From an uncultured Collinsella sp. (GTDB lineage: Bacteria > Actinomycetota > Coriobacteriia > Coriobacteriales > Coriobacteriaceae): a stretch of 8,855 nt of DNA. The notes under the pieces were generated by a model. It was not told the origin of the DNA. It ran no database searches and saw nothing but the letters and a program-made list of their open reading frames with translations. The position numbers and the translations under genes were made by a program. Location: positions 1 to 8,855 of the forward strand of contig CABUWR010000040.1 of NCBI GenBank assembly GCA_902495265.1, read 5' to 3'. Of this stretch, positions 1-6,734 are shown one piece after another (the stretch's first letter is position 1; the number at the start of each line of letters is the position of its first letter).

Positions 1-754
1 GCTTCGCGGCGTTGCAGATGCCATCGTCGTCCACGGCTGTCGTCACATAGGTCGCCGCAGCTTTCACCGTGTCCTGTGCGTTACCCATGGCCACGCTCGT
101 GCCCACGGCGGAAAACATCGATAGGTCGTTCTCGCCGTCGCCAAAGGCGATCGCCTCGCTCGCGTCGATATCCAGACGCTCCAGCGTCGCCGCCACACCC
201 AGGTCCTTGCCGCCGTTAGCGGGAATAATGTCGCAGAACAGGTCGCACCAGCGCGTGGTGAGCGAATGCGACACGGCATCGGTCACGACATGCTCGCCGG
301 CCGGATCAACAAAGGCGCAAAACTGGTAGACCGGTGCGTCAAAGGCGTGCTCAAACGGCTCCTCGTGATAGACGATTCCCGCGTTGCTGCCAGCCGTCAC
401 CACGCGCTCGGACAGGCGGTTCACAAACGAGTTCTCGCCCTGCATGCACAGCGAGTCGTAGCACCCCTGCGCCACCTGGTCCACGATTACCGCAACGTCG
501 TCTGGATCGATCGGACAGCTGCGGTAAACCCCCTCGGCATCAAAGCAGTGCTGACCCGAGAGCGTAATGTACGCATCCCAACCCAGGTCGAACAGCCAAT
601 CCGGCATCTGGTAGGTCGGGCGACCCGTGGCGATTACGCACGCGATCCCCTGCTCGCGAAAGCTGTCGAGCACCCGCTGCGCCGACGCCGGAATCTGGTG
701 GGTCTTAAAGCTCAGCAGCGTACCGTCGATATCGAAAAACGCGGCTTTGATCAT
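1..754 (-). CDS. Cof-type HAD-superfamily hydrolase (3' end cut by window)
   Basis: Predicted cytosolic, Mg-dependent phosphatase of the HAD superfamily, Cof/YidA type (subclass IIB), likely acting on small sugar or nucleotide phosphates; the substrate cannot be read from sequence. The 251 visible residues carry all four HAD motifs: motif I DIDGT at residues 8-12 (nucleophile D8, acid D10), motif II threonine in IATGR near 41-45, motif III lysine in GGKDLG near 181-186, and motif IV GDGEND at 205-210. The large cap between motifs II and III is typical of Cof proteins. Family members are usually about 260-270 residues, so probably only 10-20 C-terminal residues lie beyond position 1. The ATG at 754 sits six bases after the ABC-F stop; a GAGGAG inside the end of that gene serves as ribosome binding site, suggesting translational coupling. 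Family assignment is firm; function is not. Confidence 0.93.
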   Translation of the reverse strand, partial: MIKAAFFDIDGTLLSFKTHQIPASAQRVLDSFREQGIACVIATGRPTYQMPDWLFDLGWDAYITLSGQHCFDAEGVYRSCPIDPDDVAVIVDQVAQGCYDSLCMQGENSFVNRLSERVVTAGSNAGIVYHEEPFEHAFDAPVYQFCAFVDPAGEHVVTDAVSHSLTTRWCDLFCDIIPANGGKDLGVAATLERLDIDASEAIAFGDGENDLSMFSAVGTSVAMGNAQDTVKAAATYVTTAVDDDGICNAAK

Positions 755-760
755 CCTCGT

Positions 761-2617
761 CTACTCCTCGCCCTCGAGCTTTTCGCTCGCCTCGAGCCAC
801 GCCATCTCCAGCTCGTCCATGGCAGCGTGAGCCTCGTCGATCTTTGCCTGCTGCTCGCCGAGCGCCGTGTAGTTGGTGGGATCGACCTGGGCCATGGCGG
901 CCTCGGCCTCCTCCACGCGGGCGCGCTGCGTCTCCATCTTGCGCTCGAGCGAGCTCACCTCGCGGCGGAGCTTCTGACGCTCGGCGTTGGAAAGGCCGTT
1001 GGGCTGACCGCTCGACTTGGGCTTGTCGGCAGCAGCCGCCGCACCGGTGTCGAACGTGCCGGTCTTAGCGCTCGGCGCGCCCACGGGCTCGCCCTCGGCG
1101 GTAGCGTTGCACAGGCGCAGGTACTGGTCCACGCCACCGGGCATATGCGTCAGGTGGCCGTCGAGCAGCGCCCACTGCTGGTCGGTCACGCGCTCCATCA
1201 AAAAGCGGTCGTGCGTCACCAGGATCAGCGTGCCGGGCCAGCCGTCCAGCAGGTCCTCGACAATCGCGAGCATGTCGGTATCCAGGTCGTTGCCCGGCTC
1301 GTCCAGGATGAGCACGTTGGGCTCGTCCAGAATCGTCAGCAACAGCGACAGGCGACGGCGCTGGCCGCCCGAAAGATCGCCGATGCGGCTCCAGAGCTGC
1401 TGCGTCGTAAAGCCCAGACGTTCGCAGAGCTTCTCGGGCGAAGTCTCCTTGCCGTCGATGACGTAGTACTTCTTATAGTTGCCGAGCACCTCGCGGATCG
1501 TGTCGCCCATGTAGGGCTTGAGCTCCTCGAGCTGCTGCGACAGCACGCCAAAGCGCACTGTCTGGCCAATCTTCACGCGGCCGCGCGTGGGTTCAATCTT
1601 GCCCTGGATCACGTCGAGCAGCGTCGACTTACCGGCGCCGTTCTCGCCCAAAAGGCCATAGCGGTCGCCCGCACCAATGAGCCAGGTCACATCGGTGAGC
1701 ACCTGCTTGGGCGCGCCGTCGGTATCGGCATAGCCGGCATCCACGTCGACCACATCGATAACCTGCTTGCCCAAGCGGCTCACGGCCAGGCGCTTGAGCT
1801 CCAGCTCGTCACGCACGGGCGGCACGTCGGCGATCAGCTCACGAGCGGCATCCACGCGAAACTTGGGCTTGGTGGAACGAGCCTGGGCACCGCGGCTCAG
1901 CCACGCGAGCTCCTTGCGCGCCATGTTGCGACGGCGCTCCTCGGTAACGGCGGCCATGCGGTCGCGCTCCACGCGCTGCAGGATATATGCGGAGTAGCCG
2001 CCCTCGAAGGGATCGACCTGGCCGTCGTGGACCTCCCACATGCTGGTGCAGACCTCGTCCAAGAACCAGCGGTCGTGCGTGACCACGAGCATGGCACCCT
2101 GGCCGCGCTGCCAGCGGGCCTTTAAGTGACGCGCGAGCCAGTTGATGGTGCGCATATCCAGGTGGTTGGTGGGCTCGTCGAGCATGAGCACGTCGTAATC
2201 GCCGATCAGCAAGCGCGCGAGGTCCACGCGACGGCGCTGACCGCCCGAAAGCTCGCCCACCGTGCCCTCCCAGAGCACATCGCTGATGAGGCCGGCGAGG
2301 ATCTGGCGCGTGCGGGGGCTCGACGCCCACTCGTACTCGGGGGCGTCGCCCACAACGGCATGATGCACGGTATCAGTATCGACCAGGTTGTCCTTTTGGC
2401 CGAGCAGACCGATCGTCGTGCCGCGGCGGTGCGTCACGCGTCCGTCATCGGGCTCCAGCGTGCCGGCGAGCACGCTCAGCAGCGTCGACTTGCCGTCGCC
2501 GTTTTTACCGACAATACCAATACGGTCGCCCTCGCCCACGCCGAGCGTCACGCTATCGAAAATATGCTTGGTGGGAAACTCTAGGCTGACGGAATCGCAT
2601 CCCAAAAGAATCGCCAT
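761..2617 (-). CDS. uup: Uup-type ABC-F ATPase
   Basis: Soluble protein of 618 residues with two ABC ATPase domains and no membrane segments, hence ABC-F rather than a transporter. Family members bind the ribosome (some also branched DNA) and modulate translation. Domain 1: Walker A at 37-45 (GKNGDGKST), signature LSGGQ at 123-127, Walker B/D-loop LDEPTNHLD at 146-154, H-loop H181. A linker with WLSRGAQAR near 239-247 resembles the Uup linker. Domain 2: Walker A at 324-332 (GENGAGKST), LSGGQ at 415-419, Walker B LILDEPGNDLD ending at 446. Residues about 544-618 are a charged, heptad-like coiled coil matching the Uup C-terminal domain. The second D-loop reads EPGNDLD, where EPTN is usual. The start at 2617 is chosen over upstream frame extensions because AAGGAG (2626-2631) precedes it by 8 bases. 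The Uup subgroup is likely but not proven against other ABC-F lineages. Confidence 0.92.
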   Translation of the reverse strand: MAILLGCDSVSLEFPTKHIFDSVTLGVGEGDRIGIVGKNGDGKSTLLSVLAGTLEPDDGRVTHRRGTTIGLLGQKDNLVDTDTVHHAVVGDAPEYEWASSPRTRQILAGLISDVLWEGTVGELSGGQRRRVDLARLLIGDYDVLMLDEPTNHLDMRTINWLARHLKARWQRGQGAMLVVTHDRWFLDEVCTSMWEVHDGQVDPFEGGYSAYILQRVERDRMAAVTEERRRNMARKELAWLSRGAQARSTKPKFRVDAARELIADVPPVRDELELKRLAVSRLGKQVIDVVDVDAGYADTDGAPKQVLTDVTWLIGAGDRYGLLGENGAGKSTLLDVIQGKIEPTRGRVKIGQTVRFGVLSQQLEELKPYMGDTIREVLGNYKKYYVIDGKETSPEKLCERLGFTTQQLWSRIGDLSGGQRRRLSLLLTILDEPNVLILDEPGNDLDTDMLAIVEDLLDGWPGTLILVTHDRFLMERVTDQQWALLDGHLTHMPGGVDQYLRLCNATAEGEPVGAPSAKTGTFDTGAAAAADKPKSSGQPNGLSNAERQKLRREVSSLERKMETQRARVEEAEAAMAQVDPTNYTALGEQQAKIDEAHAAMDELEMAWLEASEKLEGEE

Positions 2618-2645
2618 ATGCCCTGCTCCTTCGTAGAAATTCAAC

Positions 2646-2661
2646 GTTGTCCATAATAGCA
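2646..2661 (-). promoter_or_regulatory. Extended -10 promoter for the ABC-F gene
   Basis: On the minus strand TGC-TATTAT (2661-2653) fits an extended -10 (TGnTATAAT, one mismatch). No good -35 hexamer lies 16-18 bases upstream, which is usual for extended -10 promoters. Transcription would begin near 2646, leaving a leader of about 30 bases before the ATG at 2617. It lies directly downstream of the pst terminator, where a new promoter is needed. Confidence 0.5.
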
Positions 2662-2664
2662 GCG

Positions 2665-2700
2665 AAAAGGCGGGCCGCACACGACACAAAAAGGCGGGCC
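2665..2700. repeat. Duplicated terminator arm (12-bp direct repeat)
   Basis: AAAAGGCGGGCC occurs at 2665-2676 and again at 2689-2700, 24 bp apart. The second copy is the descending arm and T-run of the pst terminator; the first lies between that terminator and the ABC-F -10 element. Read on the minus strand each is GGCCCGCCTTTT. It may be a duplicated terminator tail; no separate function is evident. Confidence 0.6.
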
Positions 2701-2725
2701 ATCTCCCAAAAGAGATGACCCGCCT
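2688..2725 (-). terminator. Intrinsic terminator of the pst operon
   Basis: Minus-strand hairpin: AGGCGGG pairs with CCCGCCT, then one mismatch, then CATCTC/GAGATG, closing a loop of about 6 bases. The hairpin is followed by five T residues (2692-2688). It starts about 55 bases after the pstB stop. The 13 paired positions and the T-run make this a standard Rho-independent terminator for minus-strand transcription. The 2726-2780 stretch between it and pstB holds nothing else I can support. Confidence 0.88.
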
Positions 2726-2780
2726 CTCCAATCAGTCCCGTGGCAACCGTGGCCGCCGCGGGCCTCAAGCATGTCCCGGA

Positions 2781-3649
<869 letters not shown>

Positions 3650-3653
<4 letters not shown>

Positions 3654-4576
3654 TCGGCCGTCATCTTCCTTGCCAGTTGCTTGCCCACAATGCGGGCGAT
3701 TACGTTAAACAGCAGCACGCAAATCATCAGCAGTGCAGCGGTGCCCCAGACGATCTGCTGGGCCTCGGGGCTGCCCTCGCCATAGATCTTGTAGATGTGC
3801 ACGGCGAGCGACTCGCCGGGACGGAACACGTTCCAAGCGCAGGTGGGGCTCGACAGGTTAAAGCTCAAGAAGTTCAGGCGAACCGGCGAGCTCATACCCG
3901 AGGTAAAAAGCAGTGCTGCGGCCTCGCCAAACACGCGGCCGGCCGAAAGCACGATGCCCGTCACGATGGCAGGCATGGCCTCGGGGATCAGGATGTGCAG
4001 CGTGGCCTCCCAGCGAGTGAGGCCCATGGCCAGGCACGCATCGCGCTGGGCCTGCGGCACGTCCTCGAGCGCCTGCTGGATCACGCGCACCAGGATGGGG
4101 ATGTTGAACATGGTGAGCGCGACGGCGCCGGAGATGATGGAGTACTTCCAGCCCAGCTGCACCGAGAACACCAGAAAACCGAACATGCCGACGACGATGG
4201 AAGGCAGCGAGGACAACGTCTCGATGGCGGTGGAGGCGATGTCGCGGATGGGTCCGTCCGGCGCGTACTCAACCAAAAAGACCGCTCCGCCCAGACTGAT
4301 GGGCACCGAGATGATCAGGGTGATCAGCAGCAGGTAGAACGAGTCGAACAGCTGGTAGAGCACGCCGCCCTGCGTTCCGTTGGCGCGCGACGGCTCCGTG
4401 AGAAAGCCCGGCTGGAACAGCGTCGAGACGCCCTCAAACAGGATATAGGCCACCATGGAGACGACGATGAGCATGACGATGGCGACGATCGCCGTCAGCA
4501 CGCCCGTGGCGATGCGGTCCTGCTTTTGGACGCGCCCGAGTCTCACCTCGTCAATGTGGATGCGCGTGCTAGCCAC
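3650..4576 (-). CDS. pstA: Phosphate ABC transporter permease PstA
   Basis: Inner-membrane permease that pairs with PstC to form the phosphate channel. With the GTG start at 4576 it has 308 residues. Hydrophobic spans lie near 24-48, 80-103, 120-140, 147-170, 200-218 and 277-300, giving the usual six. The EAA coupling loop that contacts PstB is near 171-207 and contains the conserved G-LTRWEA stretch and a following GRVFGEAA (213-220). The frame is open upstream to a TTG at 4600, but I chose GTG 4576 because AAGGGGG at 4586-4592 precedes it by 9 bases and the resulting overlap with pstC is only 8 bases (GTGGCTAG). It overlaps pstB by four bases at the other end. Identity is secure from the family pattern and operon position; the start is probable. 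Confidence 0.95.
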
Positions 4577-5477
4577 GAGCCTTCGCCCCCTTGCGGCCAA
4601 TGAGATGGATGATCAGGATGAAGATGAGGCTCATGCCCATCAGCAGCAGACCGAGCGCCCACAGAACATCGTCCTGGGCCGAGCCCTCGGCATAGACCGC
4701 CATGGACGTGGTGAGCGTGGTGGTGATGGTCGAGGCCGGCGACAGCAGCGACGTCGGCATGGCCTCGATACCGCCGATGACCATGCGCACGGCGAGCGTC
4801 TCGCCAAAGGCGCGGGTCATACCCAGAATGACCGCAGTCATGAGCGACGGCATGGCGGACTTGAGCACCACGTGCCAGATGGTCTGCCAGCGGGTGTAGC
4901 CCAGCGCGAGCGAGCCCTGGCGGTAGCTGTCGGGCACGGCGCGCAGGCCATCGACCGAAAGCGTGGTCATCGTCGGCAGGATCATGACGGCCAGCACGAT
5001 GGCGCCGGGCAAGATGCCCAAGCCCGTGCTTACGTGGAAAACGCTCTTCATAAGGCCGACGACCACGTGAAAACCGATCAGACCAAAGACGACCGAAGGA
5101 ATACCAGTCAAAAGCTCAATAAGCGGCTGAAAGACCTTGGAACCAAACTTAGGCTGGATCTCAACCGCAAAGATGGCAGAGCCGATAGCGATGGGCAGCG
5201 CGATAAGCGTGGAGAGCGCCATGACCGCAAACGAGGTGACGATCAGGGGCAGGGCGCCGGTGTAGGGCAGGCCGTTTTTGGCCGTGTTGGCCAGGTCCCA
5301 CTTGGTGCCGGTGAAAAACTCGACGACCGAGACGCCGTCTTTGACAAAAGCCGAGAGGCCCTTTTGGGCGACCATAAAGATGAGCGCGGCAACGACAAGC
5401 GTCACGAGCGCAACGCACGCGCCCGTGACGCCCAGGCCCACGTTCTCAAGGTCGCGCTTTGGCAGCTGTTTTGCCAT
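4569..5477 (-). CDS. pstC: Phosphate ABC transporter permease PstC
   Basis: Inner-membrane permease, partner of PstA. The 302 residues show a cytosolic N-terminus, then hydrophobic spans near 14-37, 74-104, 117-143, 153-173, 208-235 and 271-294. The conserved permease features are visible: LTGIPSVVFGLIGF (123-136) in the third span and the EAA loop around 180-225, with ALGYTRWQT and GMTRAFGET (219-227). The ATG at 5477 has AAAGG at 5484-5488, six bases upstream. It follows the pstS stop by 24 bases and overlaps pstA by 8. PstC and PstA are homologous; order after pstS, N-terminal form and sequence pattern favour PstC here. Confidence 0.96.
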   Translation of the reverse strand: MAKQLPKRDLENVGLGVTGACVALVTLVVAALIFMVAQKGLSAFVKDGVSVVEFFTGTKWDLANTAKNGLPYTGALPLIVTSFAVMALSTLIALPIAIGSAIFAVEIQPKFGSKVFQPLIELLTGIPSVVFGLIGFHVVVGLMKSVFHVSTGLGILPGAIVLAVMILPTMTTLSVDGLRAVPDSYRQGSLALGYTRWQTIWHVVLKSAMPSLMTAVILGMTRAFGETLAVRMVIGGIEAMPTSLLSPASTITTTLTTSMAVYAEGSAQDDVLWALGLLLMGMSLIFILIIHLIGRKGAKARG

Positions 5478-5501
5478 TGCAAACCTTTCCGGGGCGATTA
5501 C

Positions 5502-6440
5502 TTATTTAGCGGAGACCTTGCCGCTGGCGTCCTTGACGACCTTCATGGCAGAGACGGGGATGAAGCCCTGCTCCTCGACGAGCTTGCCCTGGACGTCGTC
5601 GGAGAGCATAAACTCCAGGAAGGCCTTGGTGGCCTCGTCGGCGTCCTTGGAGCAGTACATGTGCTCGGTCGCCCAGATCTTGAAGGAGTCGTCGGTGACG
5701 TTCTTGCTCTTGGGCTCGACGCCCTCGACCTTGATGGCGTTGAACTTGGAGTCATCGAAGTGCGAGAAGTCGAGGTAGGAGATGGCGTTGTCGGTACTGC
5801 CCATCTGAGTCTGGACATCGCCGGACTTGTCGAGCTCGGCGTCGCCCTTAAAGTCGACGGCCTCGTCGCCAAAAACGGCGGCCTCGAAGGTGGCACGGGT
5901 GCCGGAGCCGGCCTTGCGGTTGAGGACGACGATGGTGGCGTCGCCGCCGCCGACCTCCTTCCAGTTGGTGATCTGACCGGAGAAGATACCCTTGAGCTGC
6001 TCGAGGGACAGGTCGTCGACCTTGACGTTCTTGGAGACGACGGGGCCCATGCCCACGACGGCGACCTCGTGGTCGACGAGGTTCTTGACTTGATCGGCCT
6101 CAAGCTTGGTCTCGGCGAAGACGTCGGAGTTGCCGATGGTGACGGTGCCGGCGGCGACAGCGGTCAGGCCCTTGCCCGAACCGTTACCCGAGCCGGAAAC
6201 GGAGACGTCCGGGTTGGCATCCATGAACTTCTCGGCAGCAGCCTCGACGAGAGCTTGGAACGAGGAGGCACCGTCGTAGGTCACCTCGCCGGAGACGGAC
6301 TCGGCAGCAGCGGCGCTACCCTTGTCGGCGGCGTCGGAAGCGCCGGAGCCGCCGCACCCAACGAGACCGAGGCCGACGATGCTGGCAAAACCACCAGCGA
6401 GGCCGAGGAACTGACGACGAGAATAAGCCTGATCGAGCAT
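5502..6440 (-). CDS. pstS: Phosphate-binding lipoprotein PstS with Tat-type signal
   Basis: Substrate-binding protein that captures inorganic phosphate outside the membrane and delivers it to PstC-PstA. Of 312 residues, the first 28 form a signal with a twin-arginine motif SRRQFLG (7-13), a hydrophobic stretch, and a lipobox LVGC with acceptor C29. A low-complexity Gly/Ser/Ala linker follows. Phosphate-site motifs typical of PstS are visible: GSGNGSGKG near 83-91 and KAGSGTRATFE at 176-186, plus IGNSD at 102-106 and SGQITNWKEVGG at 154-165. The C-terminal FIPVS is also usual. The frame is open 30 codons upstream to 6530, but the ATG at 6440 is chosen because AAAGGA (6446-6451) lies 5 bases before it and the signal peptide starts correctly there. 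First gene of the operon; Tat use is inferred from the motif. Confidence 0.97.
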   Translation of the reverse strand: MLDQAYSRRQFLGLAGGFASIVGLGLVGCGGSGASDAADKGSAAAAESVSGEVTYDGASSFQALVEAAAEKFMDANPDVSVSGSGNGSGKGLTAVAAGTVTIGNSDVFAETKLEADQVKNLVDHEVAVVGMGPVVSKNVKVDDLSLEQLKGIFSGQITNWKEVGGGDATIVVLNRKAGSGTRATFEAAVFGDEAVDFKGDAELDKSGDVQTQMGSTDNAISYLDFSHFDDSKFNAIKVEGVEPKSKNVTDDSFKIWATEHMYCSKDADEATKAFLEFMLSDDVQGKLVEEQGFIPVSAMKVVKDASGKVSAK

Positions 6441-6445
6441 GATCT

Positions 6446-6451
6446 TCCTTT
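6446..6451 (-). promoter_or_regulatory. Ribosome binding site setting the pstS start
   Basis: AAAGGA on the minus strand, 5 bases before ATG 6440. It places the start at the signal peptide and excludes the 30-codon upstream extension, whose residues look like translated leader rather than protein. Confidence 0.7.
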
Positions 6452-6465
6452 CATACATGCGACTC

Positions 6466-6482
6466 GCGGGCACCCCGCCCGC
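6466..6482 (-). other. GC-rich stem-loop in the pstS leader
   Basis: GCGGGC (6466-6471) and GCCCGC (6477-6482) form a perfect 6-bp stem with a 5-base loop, about 25 bases before the pstS ATG and just upstream of its ribosome binding site. No T-run follows on the minus strand, so it is not a terminator. It could protect the 5' end or limit ribosome access. No role is demonstrated. Confidence 0.4.
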
Positions 6483-6537
6483 TTTGCTGTTTGGAAAGAT
6501 ACGGCCCCGACCGGGCAGCGTCCGCGCCAACTGCGGT

Positions 6538-6635
6538 TTCTTACGGGCATTTGATAGACCCTTACCGCAAGCGCAGCACGGCCTTTACAAACGAATAACA
6601 AACCCGCCACCAAGCATGACCCGCCTTTTACACCA
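6538..6635 (-). promoter_or_regulatory. Candidate pst promoter/operator region with GTAA repeats
   Basis: The pst promoter must lie between the hairpin ending near 6635 and the pstS start. On the minus strand GTAA occurs four times, at 6631-6628 (GTAAAAGG), 6588-6585 (GTAAAGG), 6565-6562 (GTAAGGG) and 6544-6541 (GTAAGAA). Their spacings of 43, 23 and 21 bp are close to multiples of two helical turns, as seen in direct-repeat boxes of PhoB/PhoP-type response regulators, although the word itself matches no Pho box I know. A weak promoter TTGGTG-(18)-TGTAAA spans 6613-6584; TATCAA at 6556-6551 is another possible -10. None is convincing alone. The remaining leader to 6441 shows only the hairpin at 6466-6482. 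Confidence 0.3.
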
Positions 6636-6713
6636 ATAAAAACAAAGTTGCGGTGAAATAGTTCCTGCTTGGCCATCAAATGGCCCATTCTAGGAACTAT
6701 TCCACCGCAACTT
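6635..6713 (-). terminator. Exceptionally long hairpin terminator after the dipeptidase gene
   Basis: AAGTTGCGGTG (6645-6655) pairs with 6703-6713, and AATAGTTCCT (6657-6666) pairs with 6692-6701. Together they form a 22-position stem with a single non-Watson-Crick position (6656/6702). That position is A-C in plus-strand RNA but a permitted G-U in minus-strand RNA. Inside the stem a second hairpin GGCCAT-CAA-ATGGCC (6671-6685) caps the structure. On the minus strand it is followed by TTTGTTTTTATT. It begins 21 bases after the dipeptidase stop. Orientation, T-run and G-U pair all fit a minus-strand terminator, but the length is far beyond a normal one, so it may also be a member of a dispersed intergenic repeat family. 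Confidence 0.8.
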
Positions 6714-6734
6714 AGATTGGGAAACCGCGAGACC

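Noticed and set aside
266..2125. A 619-codon open frame on the plus strand
   Set aside because: Antisense to the ABC-F gene and the Cof-type HAD. Its Leu/Ala/His/Arg-rich product has no recognisable motif; it is a shadow of the complementary coding frame.
2618..2731. N-terminal extension of the ABC-F protein to 2731
   Set aside because: It would run through the pst terminator and the promoter; the ATG at 2617 has AAGGAG at 8 bases and matches the usual family start.
6441..6530. N-terminal extension of PstS to 6530
   Set aside because: The added 30 residues would bury the Tat/lipoprotein signal, and a good ribosome binding site lies directly before the ATG at 6440.
4455..6554. A 699-codon open frame on the plus strand
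   Set aside because: It runs antisense to pstC and pstS, which have clear motifs and ribosome binding sites. Its composition is the low-complexity Gly/Asp/Leu/Val/His pattern made by reading GC-rich codons backwards. No domain is recognisable.
6645..6713. The long dyad as a CRISPR repeat, riboswitch or attachment site
   Set aside because: There is only one copy, with no spacers, no integrase gene and no downstream gene control geometry. It directly follows a stop codon and precedes a T-rich run, which fits termination better.
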